From: an uncultured Oscillibacter sp.
GTDB taxonomy: Bacteria > Bacillota > Clostridia > Oscillospirales > Oscillospiraceae
Direction: 5' to 3'
Assembly (NCBI GenBank): GCA_910589315.1
Contig: CAJUTB010000018.1
Span: 1-55,372 of the forward strand
DNA length: 55,372 bases
The notes beneath the pieces were generated by a model. It saw only the letters and a program-made list of their open reading frames with translations, had not been told where the DNA came from and searched no databases. The position numbers and the translations under genes were made by a program. Positions 16,392-24,278 of the stretch are shown piece after piece. Each line of letters opens with the position of its first letter. Position 1 is the first letter of the stretch.

Positions 16392-17408
16392 TCATTTTTT
16401 TGCAGAAATGCACAATACATGGCAGATGGAGGGAATGGATTCCCCCTGAAAGCTGGACGTAGGCGACAGCAGCGCGCCGGTGGGCGCAAACACAATCTTT
16501 TTCCACTTCCCCCGCCGCATTTCCGTTAAAAGGTATCCGTTCAGCACCGACGCCGAACACCCGCAGCCCGAACCGCCCGCGTGCATATCCTGCCGCTCCC
16601 GGTCGTAAATCAGCAAACCGCAGTCCTGGAATTCATCTCCCAGCTTGATGCCGTCCCTGGCAAAAAAGTCCCGGACAATGGCATGGCCCAACTCCCCCAG
16701 GTCGCCGGTGACTACCAGGTCATAATCCTGGGGCTTGGTCTCCGTGTCCCGGAAAAACGCCGCCAGGGTATCATATGCCGCGGGAGCCATGGCCGCGCCC
16801 ATGTTGTTTGCGTCCGCTATGCCCTTGTCTACAATCTTTCCGCAGGTGACGTGGGTGATATAAGGCCCCGGACCGTCGTCCGCCAAAATGGTACAGCCCG
16901 CCGCCGTGGCCGTCCATTGCGCGGTAGGCGTCCGCTGGTTGCCATAAGGCACCGGCATCCGGTACTGGCGTTCCGCCGTGCAGAAGTGGGACGAGGTCAT
17001 GGCGGCCGCCTTGGCGGCAAAGCCGCCGTCAATGAGCATCGCCGCCAGCGAGAGGGATTCGCCCATGGTGGAACAGGCCCCATAGAGTCCATAGAAGGGT
17101 ATTTCAAACTCCCGCAGGCCAAACGAAGACCCGATGCATTGATTCAGCAAATCCCCGGCAAAAATATAGTCCAGGTCCTGGTGCTTCAGCCGCGCCTGCT
17201 CCAAGGCCCTTGCCAGGACTTTTTTCTGCATGGCGGATTCGGCCTTCTCCCACGTCTTTTCCCCAAAGAAGGAGTCGTCGTTCAATTCGTCAAAATATTC
17301 CCGCAGCGGCCCTTCTCCCTCCATTTTCCCGCCGATGTTGGCAAAGGAAATCACCGAGGGCGGATGCTCTAAGGCGATGGTGCGTTTCCCGACGCGTTTT
17401 TGATTCAT
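16392..17408 (-). CDS. spoVAD: stage V sporulation protein AD
   Basis: 338 residues; AGGAGGTGG four bases before ATG. SpoVAD is the thiolase-fold, dipicolinic-acid-binding subunit of the SpoVA complex, which loads Ca-DPA into the forespore and releases it at germination. The start GKRTIALEHPPSVISFANIGG, YGACSTMGESLSLAAMLIDGG and the C-terminal GCGCSASVLNGYLL are characteristic. Unusually, it is not flanked by spoVAC or spoVAE; a spoVAE-like gene lies about 34 kb away at 51145. Both neighbours are unrelated, so it is probably monocistronic and expressed in the forespore. Confidence 0.94.
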   Translation of the reverse strand: MNQKRVGKRTIALEHPPSVISFANIGGKMEGEGPLREYFDELNDDSFFGEKTWEKAESAMQKKVLARALEQARLKHQDLDYIFAGDLLNQCIGSSFGLREFEIPFYGLYGACSTMGESLSLAAMLIDGGFAAKAAAMTSSHFCTAERQYRMPVPYGNQRTPTAQWTATAAGCTILADDGPGPYITHVTCGKIVDKGIADANNMGAAMAPAAYDTLAAFFRDTETKPQDYDLVVTGDLGELGHAIVRDFFARDGIKLGDEFQDCGLLIYDRERQDMHAGGSGCGCSASVLNGYLLTEMRRGKWKKIVFAPTGALLSPTSSFQGESIPSICHVLCISAKK

Positions 17409-17540
17409 AAGGCCACCTCCTGTCTCGTATTTCCCATAGAATCCCCTGCGTCCGCGGATATTATGCGCGCCCGGCAGATGCGCCCATGGCCCAAACGTGC
17501 CGTCAGAGCGCGGAAAGGCGGAAAAATCTGAAAAATATGG

Positions 17541-17569
17541 TTGACCTCCGGTTATACTTGTGGTATAAT
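17541..17569 (+). promoter_or_regulatory. strong promoter of the rpmG-secE-nusG-rplKA cluster
   Basis: TTGACC (17541-17546), 17-base spacer, TATAAT (17564-17569). A nearly consensus sigma-A promoter, as expected for ribosomal genes. The remaining 17409-17540 shows no gene. Confidence 0.85.
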
Positions 17570-17575
17570 CGGTGT

Positions 17576-17711
17576 CACCTGTGAGCGGGCTTTTTTTATT
17601 GCGCGCTTTTTCCCGCGCTTATGCGCCGGGAACCGCGCCGTAAACAGGGACCGGCAGGGAGGCAGTCGGCTTTCCTTGACAGGGAAGGCCAATATAAGGA
17701 GGTGCCGTTTA
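17576..17711 (+). promoter_or_regulatory. structured 5' untranslated leader of the ribosomal cluster
   Basis: About 135 bases between the predicted transcription start and rpmG. It contains a hairpin TTCCC-GCGC / GCGC-(C)-GGGAA (17610-17632, one bulged base), a T-rich stretch GGGCTTTTTTT (17587-17597) and no reading frame with a ribosome-binding site. The function is unknown; it does not match a leader I recognise. Confidence 0.4.
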
Positions 17712-17861
17712 ATGCGTGTCAAAGTCACTTTAAGATGCAACGAGTGCAAGCAGAGAAACTACAATACGATGAAGAATAAGAAGAATACCCCCGACAAGCT
17801 GGAGCTCAACAAGTATTGCCGTTTCTGCCGGAAGCACACACTTCACAGCGAAACAAAGTAA
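17712..17861 (+). CDS. rpmG: 50S ribosomal protein L33
   Basis: 49 residues, start at ATG 17712 behind AAGGAGGTG. It has both zinc-binding pairs, CNEC and CRFC, so it is the C+ form, which depends on zinc. Typical L33 sequence MRVKVTLRC ... NKYCRFCRKHTLHSETK. First gene of the cluster with secE and nusG, the common bacterial arrangement. Confidence 0.95.
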   Translation: MRVKVTLRCNECKQRNYNTMKNKKNTPDKLELNKYCRFCRKHTLHSETK

Positions 17862-17882
17862 TTTGAGAAGAAAGGGCTTTTT

Positions 17883-18092
17883 ATGGCAGAAGTGAAGAAG
17901 AAGGACCGCGGCCTCTGGTTCCGTGAAATGCGGAGCGAGCTGAAAAAGGTCGTCTGGCCGAACAAGCAAACCGTTACCAAAAATACCGGTACCGTGTTGC
18001 TCTGCTCCCTGATTATCGGCGCGTGTATCTGGATTTTCGATTTCGCCGCCATCTCCCTGGTCCAATTCATCCTCAAGATGTTCAGCGCCTGA
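17883..18092 (+). CDS. secE: preprotein translocase subunit SecE
   Basis: 69 residues. The short single-span SecE of Gram-positive bacteria: an amphipathic N-terminal helix with FREMRSELKKVVWPNKQ, the conserved SecY-contacting segment, then one membrane helix at about 41-65. Works with SecY and SecG in the export channel. Located between rpmG and nusG as usual; no tRNA-Trp gene is present here. Confidence 0.95.
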   Translation: MAEVKKKDRGLWFREMRSELKKVVWPNKQTVTKNTGTVLLCSLIIGACIWIFDFAAISLVQFILKMFSA

Positions 18093-18102
18093 GGAGACGA
18101 AG

Positions 18103-18627
18103 ATGGCAGAGAGCGCGAAATGGTATGTTGTGCATACCTATTCCGGCTATGAGAACGCGGTGAAAACCAGCATCGAAAAATTCGTCGTAGGCCGGAACAT
18201 GGAGGATATGATTCTTCGAATCGAAATCCCCATGGAGAATGTGACCGAGGTCAACGAGTCGGGCGTTTCCAAGGAAGTCGCCCGGAAGGTGTTCCCCGGC
18301 TACGTGCTCATCAAAATGATCATGACGGACGAAACCTGGCATCTGGTCCGCAACGTCCGCGGCGTCACCGGCTTTGTCGGCACCGCCAACAAAGCCATTC
18401 CCTTAACGGAGGAGGAAGTCCTCGCCATGGGCATGGAGACCCATGAAATCATTGTCAAATACCACGTGGGGGATCATGTGCGCATTGCGGACGGCCCCCT
18501 GGAGGGCCGGACCGGCGTCGTCGAGGAGATCGAGGCGGACAAGGACCGGGTGGCGGTGATGATCTCCATGCTGGGCCGGGAAATCCCCGTCGATTTGACC
18601 CTAGACCAGGTCGAGATCCTGGACTGA
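18103..18627 (+). CDS. nusG: transcription elongation/antitermination factor NusG
   Basis: 174 residues. N-terminal NGN domain (KWYVVHTYSGYENAVKTSIEK; FPGYVLIKMIMTDETWHLVRNVRGVTGFVG) and a C-terminal KOW domain (VGDHVRIADGPLEGRTGVVEEI). Binds RNA polymerase and links it to the ribosome or modulates pausing. It is 10 bases downstream of secE. Confidence 0.97.
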   Translation: MAESAKWYVVHTYSGYENAVKTSIEKFVVGRNMEDMILRIEIPMENVTEVNESGVSKEVARKVFPGYVLIKMIMTDETWHLVRNVRGVTGFVGTANKAIPLTEEEVLAMGMETHEIIVKYHVGDHVRIADGPLEGRTGVVEEIEADKDRVAVMISMLGREIPVDLTLDQVEILD

Positions 18628-18735
18628 CCCCCCGCGCCTTGAAAAAGGCGCGCTGCGCAGGTGGGAGGGACGGCCCGAAGCGGCGTCCCGTGGCTCTCGC
18701 CGCACCACATTTATGAGTTTAGGAGGTGCCGTTCC
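18628..18735 (+). promoter_or_regulatory. structured leader before rplK, possible L1 autoregulatory site
   Basis: The 108-base gap contains an 8-bp stem CGCGCCTT (18633-18640) / AAGGCGCG (18645-18652) closed by GAAA, then GGGACG (18667-18672) / CGTCCC (18684-18689). There is no T tail. In many bacteria ribosomal protein L1 represses its own L11-L1 operon by binding a structured site just upstream of rplK. The position fits but I could not match the L1 motif base by base. Confidence 0.35.
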
Positions 18736-19161
18736 ATGGCACAAAAAATTACCGGTTATGTAAAACTGCAAATCCCTGCGGGCAAGGCGACGCCCGCTCC
18801 CCCCGTCGGCCCCGCTCTGGGCCAGCACGGCGTGAACATCGCCGCGTTTACCAAGGAATTCAATGAGCGCACGAAGAACGACGCGGGCATGATCATTCCC
18901 GTCGTTATCACGGTGTATGCCGACCGCTCGTTCTCCTTCATCACCAAGACCCCCCCTGCGGCGGTGCTGATCAAGAAGGAATGCAACATCGAATCCGGTT
19001 CCGGCGTCCCCAACAAGACCAAGGTTGCCACCATTTCCAAGGCGTCCATTCAGAAGATCGCGGAGATCAAGATGAAGGACCTGAACGCGGCGAGCCTGGA
19101 ATCCGCTATGAGCATGATCGCAGGCACCTGCCGTTCCATGGGCGTCATTGTCGGCGACTGA
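18736..19161 (+). CDS. rplK: 50S ribosomal protein L11
   Basis: 141 residues from ATG 18736, behind AGGAGGTGCCGTT. The same 13 bases precede rpmG. Contains the canonical KLQIPAGKATPAPPVGPALGQHGVNI. L11 forms the stalk base with 23S rRNA and is needed for RelA and release-factor responses. Ends 87 bases before rplA. Confidence 0.98.
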   Translation: MAQKITGYVKLQIPAGKATPAPPVGPALGQHGVNIAAFTKEFNERTKNDAGMIIPVVITVYADRSFSFITKTPPAAVLIKKECNIESGSGVPNKTKVATISKASIQKIAEIKMKDLNAASLESAMSMIAGTCRSMGVIVGD

Positions 19162-19248
19162 CCGCAATTCGATTGAACGAGCGGCCGAGGCCGCTCCATA
19201 CAGTGGGAGGATTTGTTTCCGAAGAACCACTATGAGGAGGAAATAATT

Positions 19249-19941
19249 GTGTTTAGAGGCAAAAAATATAAGGAAAGCGCGAAGCAGATTGATAAGAATA
19301 TGCAGTATGAGGCCGCCGACGGCCTGGCCTTGATCTGCAAAACTGCCAGCGCAAAGTTTGACGAGACGGTGGAGCTGCACGTGAAATTGGGCGTGGACTC
19401 CCGTCACGCGGACCAGCAGGTCCGCGGCGCGATTGTTCTGCCCCACGGCACGGGCAAGAGCGTGCGGGTTCTGGTGTTCACCAAGGGCGACAAGGCAGAC
19501 GCGGCCCGGGAAGCCGGCGCCGATTACGTCGGCGAGATGGATCTGGTGGAGAAGATTCAGAAGGAGAACTGGTTTGATTTCGACGTAGTGGTAGCCAGCC
19601 CGGACATGATGGGCGTGGTGGGCCGTCTTGGTAAGGTGCTGGGTCCCAAGGGCCTGATGCCCTCCCCCAAGGCCGGTACTGTGACCCCCGACGTGGCGAA
19701 GGCCGTGAAGGAAGTCAAAGCTGGTAAGATCGAATACCGTCTGGACAAGACGAACATCATCCACTGCCCCATTGGCAAGGTGTCTTTCGGCCCCGAGAAG
19801 CTGGTGGAGAACTACAACGCGCTGATGGGCGCGATTGTGAAGGCGAAGCCCGCGGCGGCCAAGGGCCAGTATATCCGCAGCTGCGTTGCGGCCTCTACCA
19901 TGGGTCCCGGCGTGCGGATGAACACCGCGAAGCTGGCTTAA
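19249..19941 (+). CDS. rplA: 50S ribosomal protein L1
   Basis: 230 residues from GTG 19249 with GAGGAGG in front; the upstream in-frame ATG at 19213 lacks this site. Typical L1: GKKYKESAKQID, VLPHGTGKSVRVLVF and GRLGKVLGPKGLMPSPKAGTVT. A strong terminator follows and no rplJ-rplL comes next, unlike the usual order. Confidence 0.97.
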   Translation: MFRGKKYKESAKQIDKNMQYEAADGLALICKTASAKFDETVELHVKLGVDSRHADQQVRGAIVLPHGTGKSVRVLVFTKGDKADAAREAGADYVGEMDLVEKIQKENWFDFDVVVASPDMMGVVGRLGKVLGPKGLMPSPKAGTVTPDVAKAVKEVKAGKIEYRLDKTNIIHCPIGKVSFGPEKLVENYNALMGAIVKAKPAAAKGQYIRSCVAASTMGPGVRMNTAKLA

Positions 19942-19960
19942 CTGCATACCCAAAACAGGC

Positions 19961-19996
19961 AAACGCCGCAGATTTTTGAAAGTCTGCGGCGTTTTT
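19961..19996 (+). terminator. terminator after rplA
   Basis: Perfect 12-bp stem AAACGCCGCAGA (19961-19972) / TCTGCGGCGTTT (19983-19994) running into five T. It closes the ribosomal cluster. Confidence 0.93.
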
Positions 19997-20021
19997 CCGG
20001 CTTCCATGGGGGAGGAAGCTC

Positions 20022-20049
20022 TTGTAAATGGGAAAAAATGTGTTATAAT
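20022..20049 (+). promoter_or_regulatory. promoter of fchA-folD-folC
   Basis: TTGTAA (20022-20027), 16-base spacer, TATAAT (20044-20049), 32 bases before the fchA start codon. Confidence 0.65.
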
Positions 20050-20080
20050 ACCTTTGAAATCGGTGAAAAGGAGCGTTTCT

Positions 20081-20710
20081 TTGGAAAAATTGATTGAAAA
20101 AAGTTGTTCGGCTTTTACGGAGGCGCTGGCCTCCAACGCGCCGGTCCCCGGCGGCGGCGGCGCGGCGGCTCTGGCCGGCGCACTGGGCACGGCCCTTGGT
20201 TCCATGGTGGCAAATTTTACAACCGGCAAGAAAAAATACGCCGCCTATGAGGCGGATATTCAGGCGGCTTTGCAAGGCATGGCGCAAATCCAGTCCCGGC
20301 TTTTGGCACTGGTGGACGCGGACGCGGAAGCCTTCGCGCCCCTATCCGCCGCCTATGCCATCCCCAAGGACGCGCCGGGCCGGGCCGAAACCCTGGAAAA
20401 AGCCGCCTTGCACGCCTGCGAGGCCCCCCGGGAAATGGCTGCGCTCTGCGGACAGGCCCTTGAGCGGCTGGAGGAACTGCTGGAAAAAGGCTCGGTCCTG
20501 CTTTTGTCCGACGTGGGCTGCGGGGCCCTGCTGTGCGGAGCCGCCCTGCAATGCGCCGCGCTGAACGTATTCGTCAACACGGCCTCTCTGCAAAACCGGG
20601 AACAGGCACAGGCCATTGATGAGGAAATTGACGGGCTTCTGGAACGCTATGTCCCCAAAGCGGCGGACATCGCACAGGCCGTCCGGCGGCGCGTGCAGAA
20701 GGAGGGCTGA
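20081..20710 (+). CDS. fchA: methenyltetrahydrofolate cyclohydrolase (cyclodeaminase family)
   Basis: 209 residues from TTG 20081, with AAAAGGAG in front and a promoter overlapping the longer frame. Member of the all-helical FTCD cyclodeaminase/FchA family, which hydrolyses 5,10-methenyl-THF to 10-formyl-THF or deaminates formimino-THF. The N-terminal folate-binding PVPGGGGAAALAGALG (21-36) is diagnostic. It is followed after 3 bases by folD, whose cyclohydrolase residues are altered, so cyclohydrolase is the more likely role than formimino-THF cyclodeamination. Confidence 0.85.
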   Translation: MEKLIEKSCSAFTEALASNAPVPGGGGAAALAGALGTALGSMVANFTTGKKKYAAYEADIQAALQGMAQIQSRLLALVDADAEAFAPLSAAYAIPKDAPGRAETLEKAALHACEAPREMAALCGQALERLEELLEKGSVLLLSDVGCGALLCGAALQCAALNVFVNTASLQNREQAQAIDEEIDGLLERYVPKAADIAQAVRRRVQKEG

Positions 20711-20713
20711 ACC

Positions 20714-21562
20714 ATGGCACAGCTTTTGAAAGGCGCGCCCGCCGCCGCCGCAATCTGCGCGGGACTTGCCGCCCGTTCGGAGTCGCTTCAGGCGCGGGGG
20801 ATCGCTCCGACGCTTGCAATCCTGCGGGTGGGCGAACGGCCTGACGACATCTCCTACGAAACCGCCGCTATGAAACGCTGTGAAAAGACCGGCGTGACGG
20901 CGAAGCGGTTTCTTCTGCCCGCGGATTGCAGCCGGGACGCTCTGCTGCACGCCGTCCGGCAGATCAACGGCGATTCCACAATTCATGGCTGCCTCATGCT
21001 CCGCCCCCTGCCGGACCCAGAAGCCGAATGGGAGGCGTGCGGCGCGCTGCTGCCGGAAAAGGATGTGGACGGCATTACCCCTGCCGCACTGGGGACCGTT
21101 TTTACCGGACAGGGTTCCGGCTATCCCCCCTGCACCGCCCAGGCGTGCCTGGAAATTCTGGATCATTACGGCGTCCCTTTGGAGGGAAAACGCGCTGTGG
21201 TGATTGGACGGAGTTTAGTCATCGGGCGTCCGGTGTCGATGCTGCTCCAGCGGCGAAACGCCACTGTTACCATGTGCCACAGCCGCACGGAAAACCTTCC
21301 CGCCGTCTGCCGGGAGGCCGAAATTCTGATCGCCGCCGCAGGACAGGCCGGAATGGTGGACGCTTCCTGCGTCCGGCCCGGACAGACCGTGATTGACGTG
21401 GGCATTCACGTTACGCAAGCCGGAACCCTCTGCGGCGACGCGGCCTTTGACGCGGTGGAACCCATCGTGGGGGCCATTACGCCGGTTCCCGGCGGCGTGG
21501 GGGCCGTGACAACGGCGGTACTGGTCAAGCACGTGATGGAGGCGGCGGAGAAATGCCTATGA
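20714..21562 (+). CDS. folD: methylenetetrahydrofolate dehydrogenase, FolD family (probably dehydrogenase only)
   Basis: 282 residues. FolD normally oxidises 5,10-methylene-THF and also hydrolyses the product. The Rossmann half is intact (VVIGRSLVIGRPVS, 162-175; ITPVPGGVGAVT). In the folate site Tyr48 is kept, but the catalytic Lys (E. coli Lys54, human Lys56) aligns without gaps to Ala52. The Gln of the QLPLP motif (E. coli Gln98, human Gln100) is Leu96 (MLRPLP). Human mutations at these positions abolish cyclohydrolase and can leave dehydrogenase. Asp117 (KDVDG) is kept. The gene sits between fchA and folC and overlaps folC by 4 bases. Confidence 0.9.
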   Translation: MAQLLKGAPAAAAICAGLAARSESLQARGIAPTLAILRVGERPDDISYETAAMKRCEKTGVTAKRFLLPADCSRDALLHAVRQINGDSTIHGCLMLRPLPDPEAEWEACGALLPEKDVDGITPAALGTVFTGQGSGYPPCTAQACLEILDHYGVPLEGKRAVVIGRSLVIGRPVSMLLQRRNATVTMCHSRTENLPAVCREAEILIAAAGQAGMVDASCVRPGQTVIDVGIHVTQAGTLCGDAAFDAVEPIVGAITPVPGGVGAVTTAVLVKHVMEAAEKCL

Positions 21563-22824
21563 CCCTGCCGGAAGCCCTGAATTTCATTCAATCCGCCAGC
21601 TGGACCGTCCGCAAACCGGGCCTGGAACGCATTGCGGCTCTCACCCGCCGTTTGGGAAATCCACAGGACGGTCTGCGCTTTGTCCACATCGCCGGAACCA
21701 ACGGAAAGGGGTCCACTGCCGCCATGCTGTCCGCCGTTTTGCGGCGGGCCGGATACCGGACTGGTTTTTTCACCTCTCCCCACCTCCGCTTCTACAACGA
21801 ACGGATTCAGGTGGACGGCGTTCCCATCTCCGACAGGGATTTCTGCGCCTTGGCGGAAGAAGTGCAGACCGCCGCAGAGGGACTCGACCCCTCCGAATTC
21901 GACCTGCTGACGGCTATGGGGTTTCTCTATTTCCAACGGCGGGCGTGCGGCATCGTGCTTTTGGAAGCGGGTCTCGGCGGACGGCTTGACAGCACCAATG
22001 TCATCGCCGCGCCGGAAGCGGCGGTGATCACGGGCATCAGCCTGGAACACACGGAATATCTGGGGGACACCCTGGAAAAAATCGCCACCGAAAAGGCCGG
22101 AATTCTCAAGCCCGGCACATCCGCCGTTCTTCAAATCCAGCCCCCCGCCGCGGACGCCGTTTTCCAGGCCCGCTGCGCCGCGCTGGGCTGCGAGCGGATT
22201 CCGGCGGTACGGGCGGTACGCCGTTCCGGGGGCCTGGACGGCCAGCGTCTGGATTACCGGGACCGCCGGGACCTGTTTCTTCACCTCCCCGGCGTTTACC
22301 AGTGCCAAAACGCCGCCCTTGTGCTGGACACGGTGGACCTCCTGCGCCGCAAGGGCTGGAATATTCCAGAGGAAGCCCTTCGGGACGGTCTTGCCGCCGC
22401 GGAGTGGCCGGGGCGGTTTGAGGTTCTGCGCCGGACGCCGCCCCTGATTCTGGACGGCGCGCACAACCCCGGCGGCGCGAACGCCCTGGCGGAAAGTCTG
22501 GAAGCGTGTCTTCCGGGCCAAAAGCTGACGTTCATTCTGGGCGTCATGGCGGGCAAGGACCGCCGCGCCATGCTGGAAGCCGTCGCGCCTCACGCGGCGC
22601 GGTTTCTGACGGTTTCTCCCGGCGGCCCCCGCGCCCTGGACTCCGCCATTCTTGCGGAAGAACTGCGGCAGATGGGATTCGCCGCCGAAAACGCCGGAAC
22701 CTTGGAGGCCGCTCTTCCTCAGGCCAGCGGTCCCGCCTGTATATTCGGTTCCCTGTATCTGGCGGGCGAGGCCCGAAGCCGGTTTTCAGAAAACGCGCTC
22801 AGTACCCCAGGTCCTCGTCAATGA
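21559..22824 (+). CDS. folC: folylpolyglutamate synthase / dihydrofolate synthase
   Basis: 421 residues. I choose ATG 21559 rather than 21553: it overlaps the folD stop (ATGA) and is better spaced from GGCGGAG. Mur-ligase-like enzyme adding glutamates to folates. P-loop IAGTNGKGSTAAMLSAVL, SPHLRFYNERIQV and EAGLGGRLDSTN are visible; the C-terminal domain has LDGAHNPGGANAL. Its 3' end overlaps the convergent LUD gene by 26 bases, so no terminator fits between them. Confidence 0.93.
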   Translation: MTLPEALNFIQSASWTVRKPGLERIAALTRRLGNPQDGLRFVHIAGTNGKGSTAAMLSAVLRRAGYRTGFFTSPHLRFYNERIQVDGVPISDRDFCALAEEVQTAAEGLDPSEFDLLTAMGFLYFQRRACGIVLLEAGLGGRLDSTNVIAAPEAAVITGISLEHTEYLGDTLEKIATEKAGILKPGTSAVLQIQPPAADAVFQARCAALGCERIPAVRAVRRSGGLDGQRLDYRDRRDLFLHLPGVYQCQNAALVLDTVDLLRRKGWNIPEEALRDGLAAAEWPGRFEVLRRTPPLILDGAHNPGGANALAESLEACLPGQKLTFILGVMAGKDRRAMLEAVAPHAARFLTVSPGGPRALDSAILAEELRQMGFAAENAGTLEAALPQASGPACIFGSLYLAGEARSRFSENALSTPGPRQ

Positions 22825-23392
22825 GCGCCACTTCCATCTCCATCCCTGTCAAGGCCCGCCAGTGTACTGTCAGCCCGCGGCAGATGCGTTCCGGACTCTT
22901 GCAGTTGTAGCACCGGTCGCCCTTTATGGCGCAAGGCGTTTTCACCTGTTTCCGCTGGGCGTTTTTCGGCGCGGCAATGTTGCGCGCCCGCCACAGCGCC
23001 TCCTCATATGTCGGCGCAAGTTTATTTCTGCCGATGACGAAATAAACCTTCCGGTGCCCGTAGAGGCCGCTTGCTACCCGGTTTCCGATGCCGTCGATGT
23101 TGATGATCTCCCCGGTTTCCGCCAGGCCGTTGGCCGAAGTCAGATATACCTCCGCACTGGCCGCCGGAACACATTCTTCCAGATCCCCATTCAGCATATG
23201 CCAGTATACCGTGTTATGGCTTTTCAATTTCTCGTAAAGGCCCAGGTCCCGCAGGGTGATCGAGCCGCCAAACCCGACGGTTTTTCCGTCGATGCACGCA
23301 TTCAGATAGGCCGCCGCTTCCGCGCCGTCCGCAAAAACCGACACCTGAAAACCGTGGTCCAGCAAATTCTGTTTCACAACTTCAAACGCCAT
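22799..23392 (-). CDS. LUD-domain protein (lactate-utilisation-protein family)
   Basis: 197 residues from ATG 23392 with AAAGGAGG at good spacing; the longer frame lacks a site. It belongs to the LUD/LutC-like superfamily (VGFGGSITLRDLGLYEKL, VYLTSANGLAETGEIINIDGIGNRVA, HRKVYFVIGRNKL). The C-terminus has a conserved Cys patch, DRCYNCKSPERICRGL. Stand-alone LUD proteins of this size are common in clostridia and poorly characterised; a role in lactate oxidation needs LutA/LutB partners, which are absent here. It follows the catabolic locus but is separated by a terminator. Confidence 0.78.
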   Translation of the reverse strand: MAFEVVKQNLLDHGFQVSVFADGAEAAAYLNACIDGKTVGFGGSITLRDLGLYEKLKSHNTVYWHMLNGDLEECVPAASAEVYLTSANGLAETGEIINIDGIGNRVASGLYGHRKVYFVIGRNKLAPTYEEALWRARNIAAPKNAQRKQVKTPCAIKGDRCYNCKSPERICRGLTVHWRALTGMEMEVALIDEDLGY

Positions 23393-23420
23393 ACAAATCC
23401 TCCTTTTTGAACGCTTTGCC

Positions 23421-23470
23421 AAAAGCCCGCCAGTCCCATGCGTGAACCGCAGGGAAACTGGCGGGCTTTT
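23421..23470 (-). terminator. terminator at the end of the catabolic operon
   Basis: Stem AAAAGCCCGCCAGT (23421-23434) / ACTGGCGGGCTTTT (23457-23470); inner pairs TCCC/GGGA extend it. T runs on both sides. It lies after the SDR gene on the minus strand and before the LUD gene. Confidence 0.85.
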
Positions 23471-23508
23471 TCATCCGTTTTGCAGAACTCTTCCCAGGGC
23501 GCGCGCCA

Positions 23509-24258
23509 TCAATCCAGCGTCGCGCCGCCGTCGGCGTCTCCAATCTCGCCGTCGATGAAGCTGGCCAGATCGGAGAGATAGAACAGCATCAGGTTTGCTA
23601 CCTCCTGGGGATCTGCCGGACGGTGAAGCTGGCTGCCTGCCAGCACCTTCTCCTCCTGCTCCGCCTTCAAAGCGGCCACCAGCGGCGTTTTCACATAGCC
23701 GGGGCAAACCGCGTTGCAGACGATGCCGTAGGGAGAACCTTCCTTGGCAATGGCTTTGGTCAGGCAGACTACGCCCGCCTTGGAAACCGCATAGGCCGAC
23801 GTTCCGAACAGGCCGCCGCCCACCTTTGCCGCCACGGAAGCCACGTTGACAATCCGACCATACCGGTGCTCCGCCATGTGGCCGAACAGCGCGTGAATCA
23901 GAACATACTGGCTGGTAAGGTTGATGTTCATGACCCGGTCCCAGATTTCGTCTGTCATGTCCATGAACTTGGTGGTATCCACGATGCCCGCCAGGTTGAC
24001 CAGGCCGTGTACCTGACCGAAGTCCCGGATAATCTGAGCGGCAACGGTGCGGATATCTTCATGGTCGGCCAGATCCATTTTATAAAAATGAATCTGCTCC
24101 GGGTTCTCCGCAACAATCTTCGCCGCGGCTTCTTCGTTGAGGTCCACCAGGGCCACCTTGCCGCCGCCGGCTGCAATGCCCCGCACCACACAGCTTCCCA
24201 TGCCGCCCGCGCCGCCGGTCACGATGTAATTCTTTCCGCTGTAATCAAAGCCGATCAT
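23509..24258 (-). CDS. short-chain dehydrogenase/reductase
   Basis: 249 residues from ATG 24258 with AGGAGG nine bases upstream. Classical SDR: TGGAGGMGS cofactor loop near the N-terminus, NLAG (NNAG-like) motif, catalytic Ser in VASVAA, and YAVSK with Tyr and Lys. The acidic residue in VALVDLNEE after the second strand suggests NAD(H). Last gene of the operon; it probably acts on a hydroxyl or ketone of the compound handled by the upstream dehydrogenase. Acetoin/diacetyl reductase and sugar-acid dehydrogenase are both possible. Confidence 0.85.
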   Translation of the reverse strand: MIGFDYSGKNYIVTGGAGGMGSCVVRGIAAGGGKVALVDLNEEAAAKIVAENPEQIHFYKMDLADHEDIRTVAAQIIRDFGQVHGLVNLAGIVDTTKFMDMTDEIWDRVMNINLTSQYVLIHALFGHMAEHRYGRIVNVASVAAKVGGGLFGTSAYAVSKAGVVCLTKAIAKEGSPYGIVCNAVCPGYVKTPLVAALKAEQEEKVLAGSQLHRPADPQEVANLMLFYLSDLASFIDGEIGDADGGATLD

Positions 24259-24278
24259 ATCAAAATTCCTCCTGTTTT

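Noticed and set aside
17459..17465. CATAATA upstream of spoVAD as a sigma-G -10
   Set aside because: It matches the -10 loosely but no sigma-G-like -35 lies at the right distance.
17676..17696. TTGACA before rpmG as a second promoter
   Set aside because: The nearest -10-like sequence is only about nine bases away; the promoter at 17541-17569 is far better.
19942..20080. Search for an L10 (rplJ) leader after rplA
   Set aside because: Only a plain intrinsic terminator and the fchA promoter are present.
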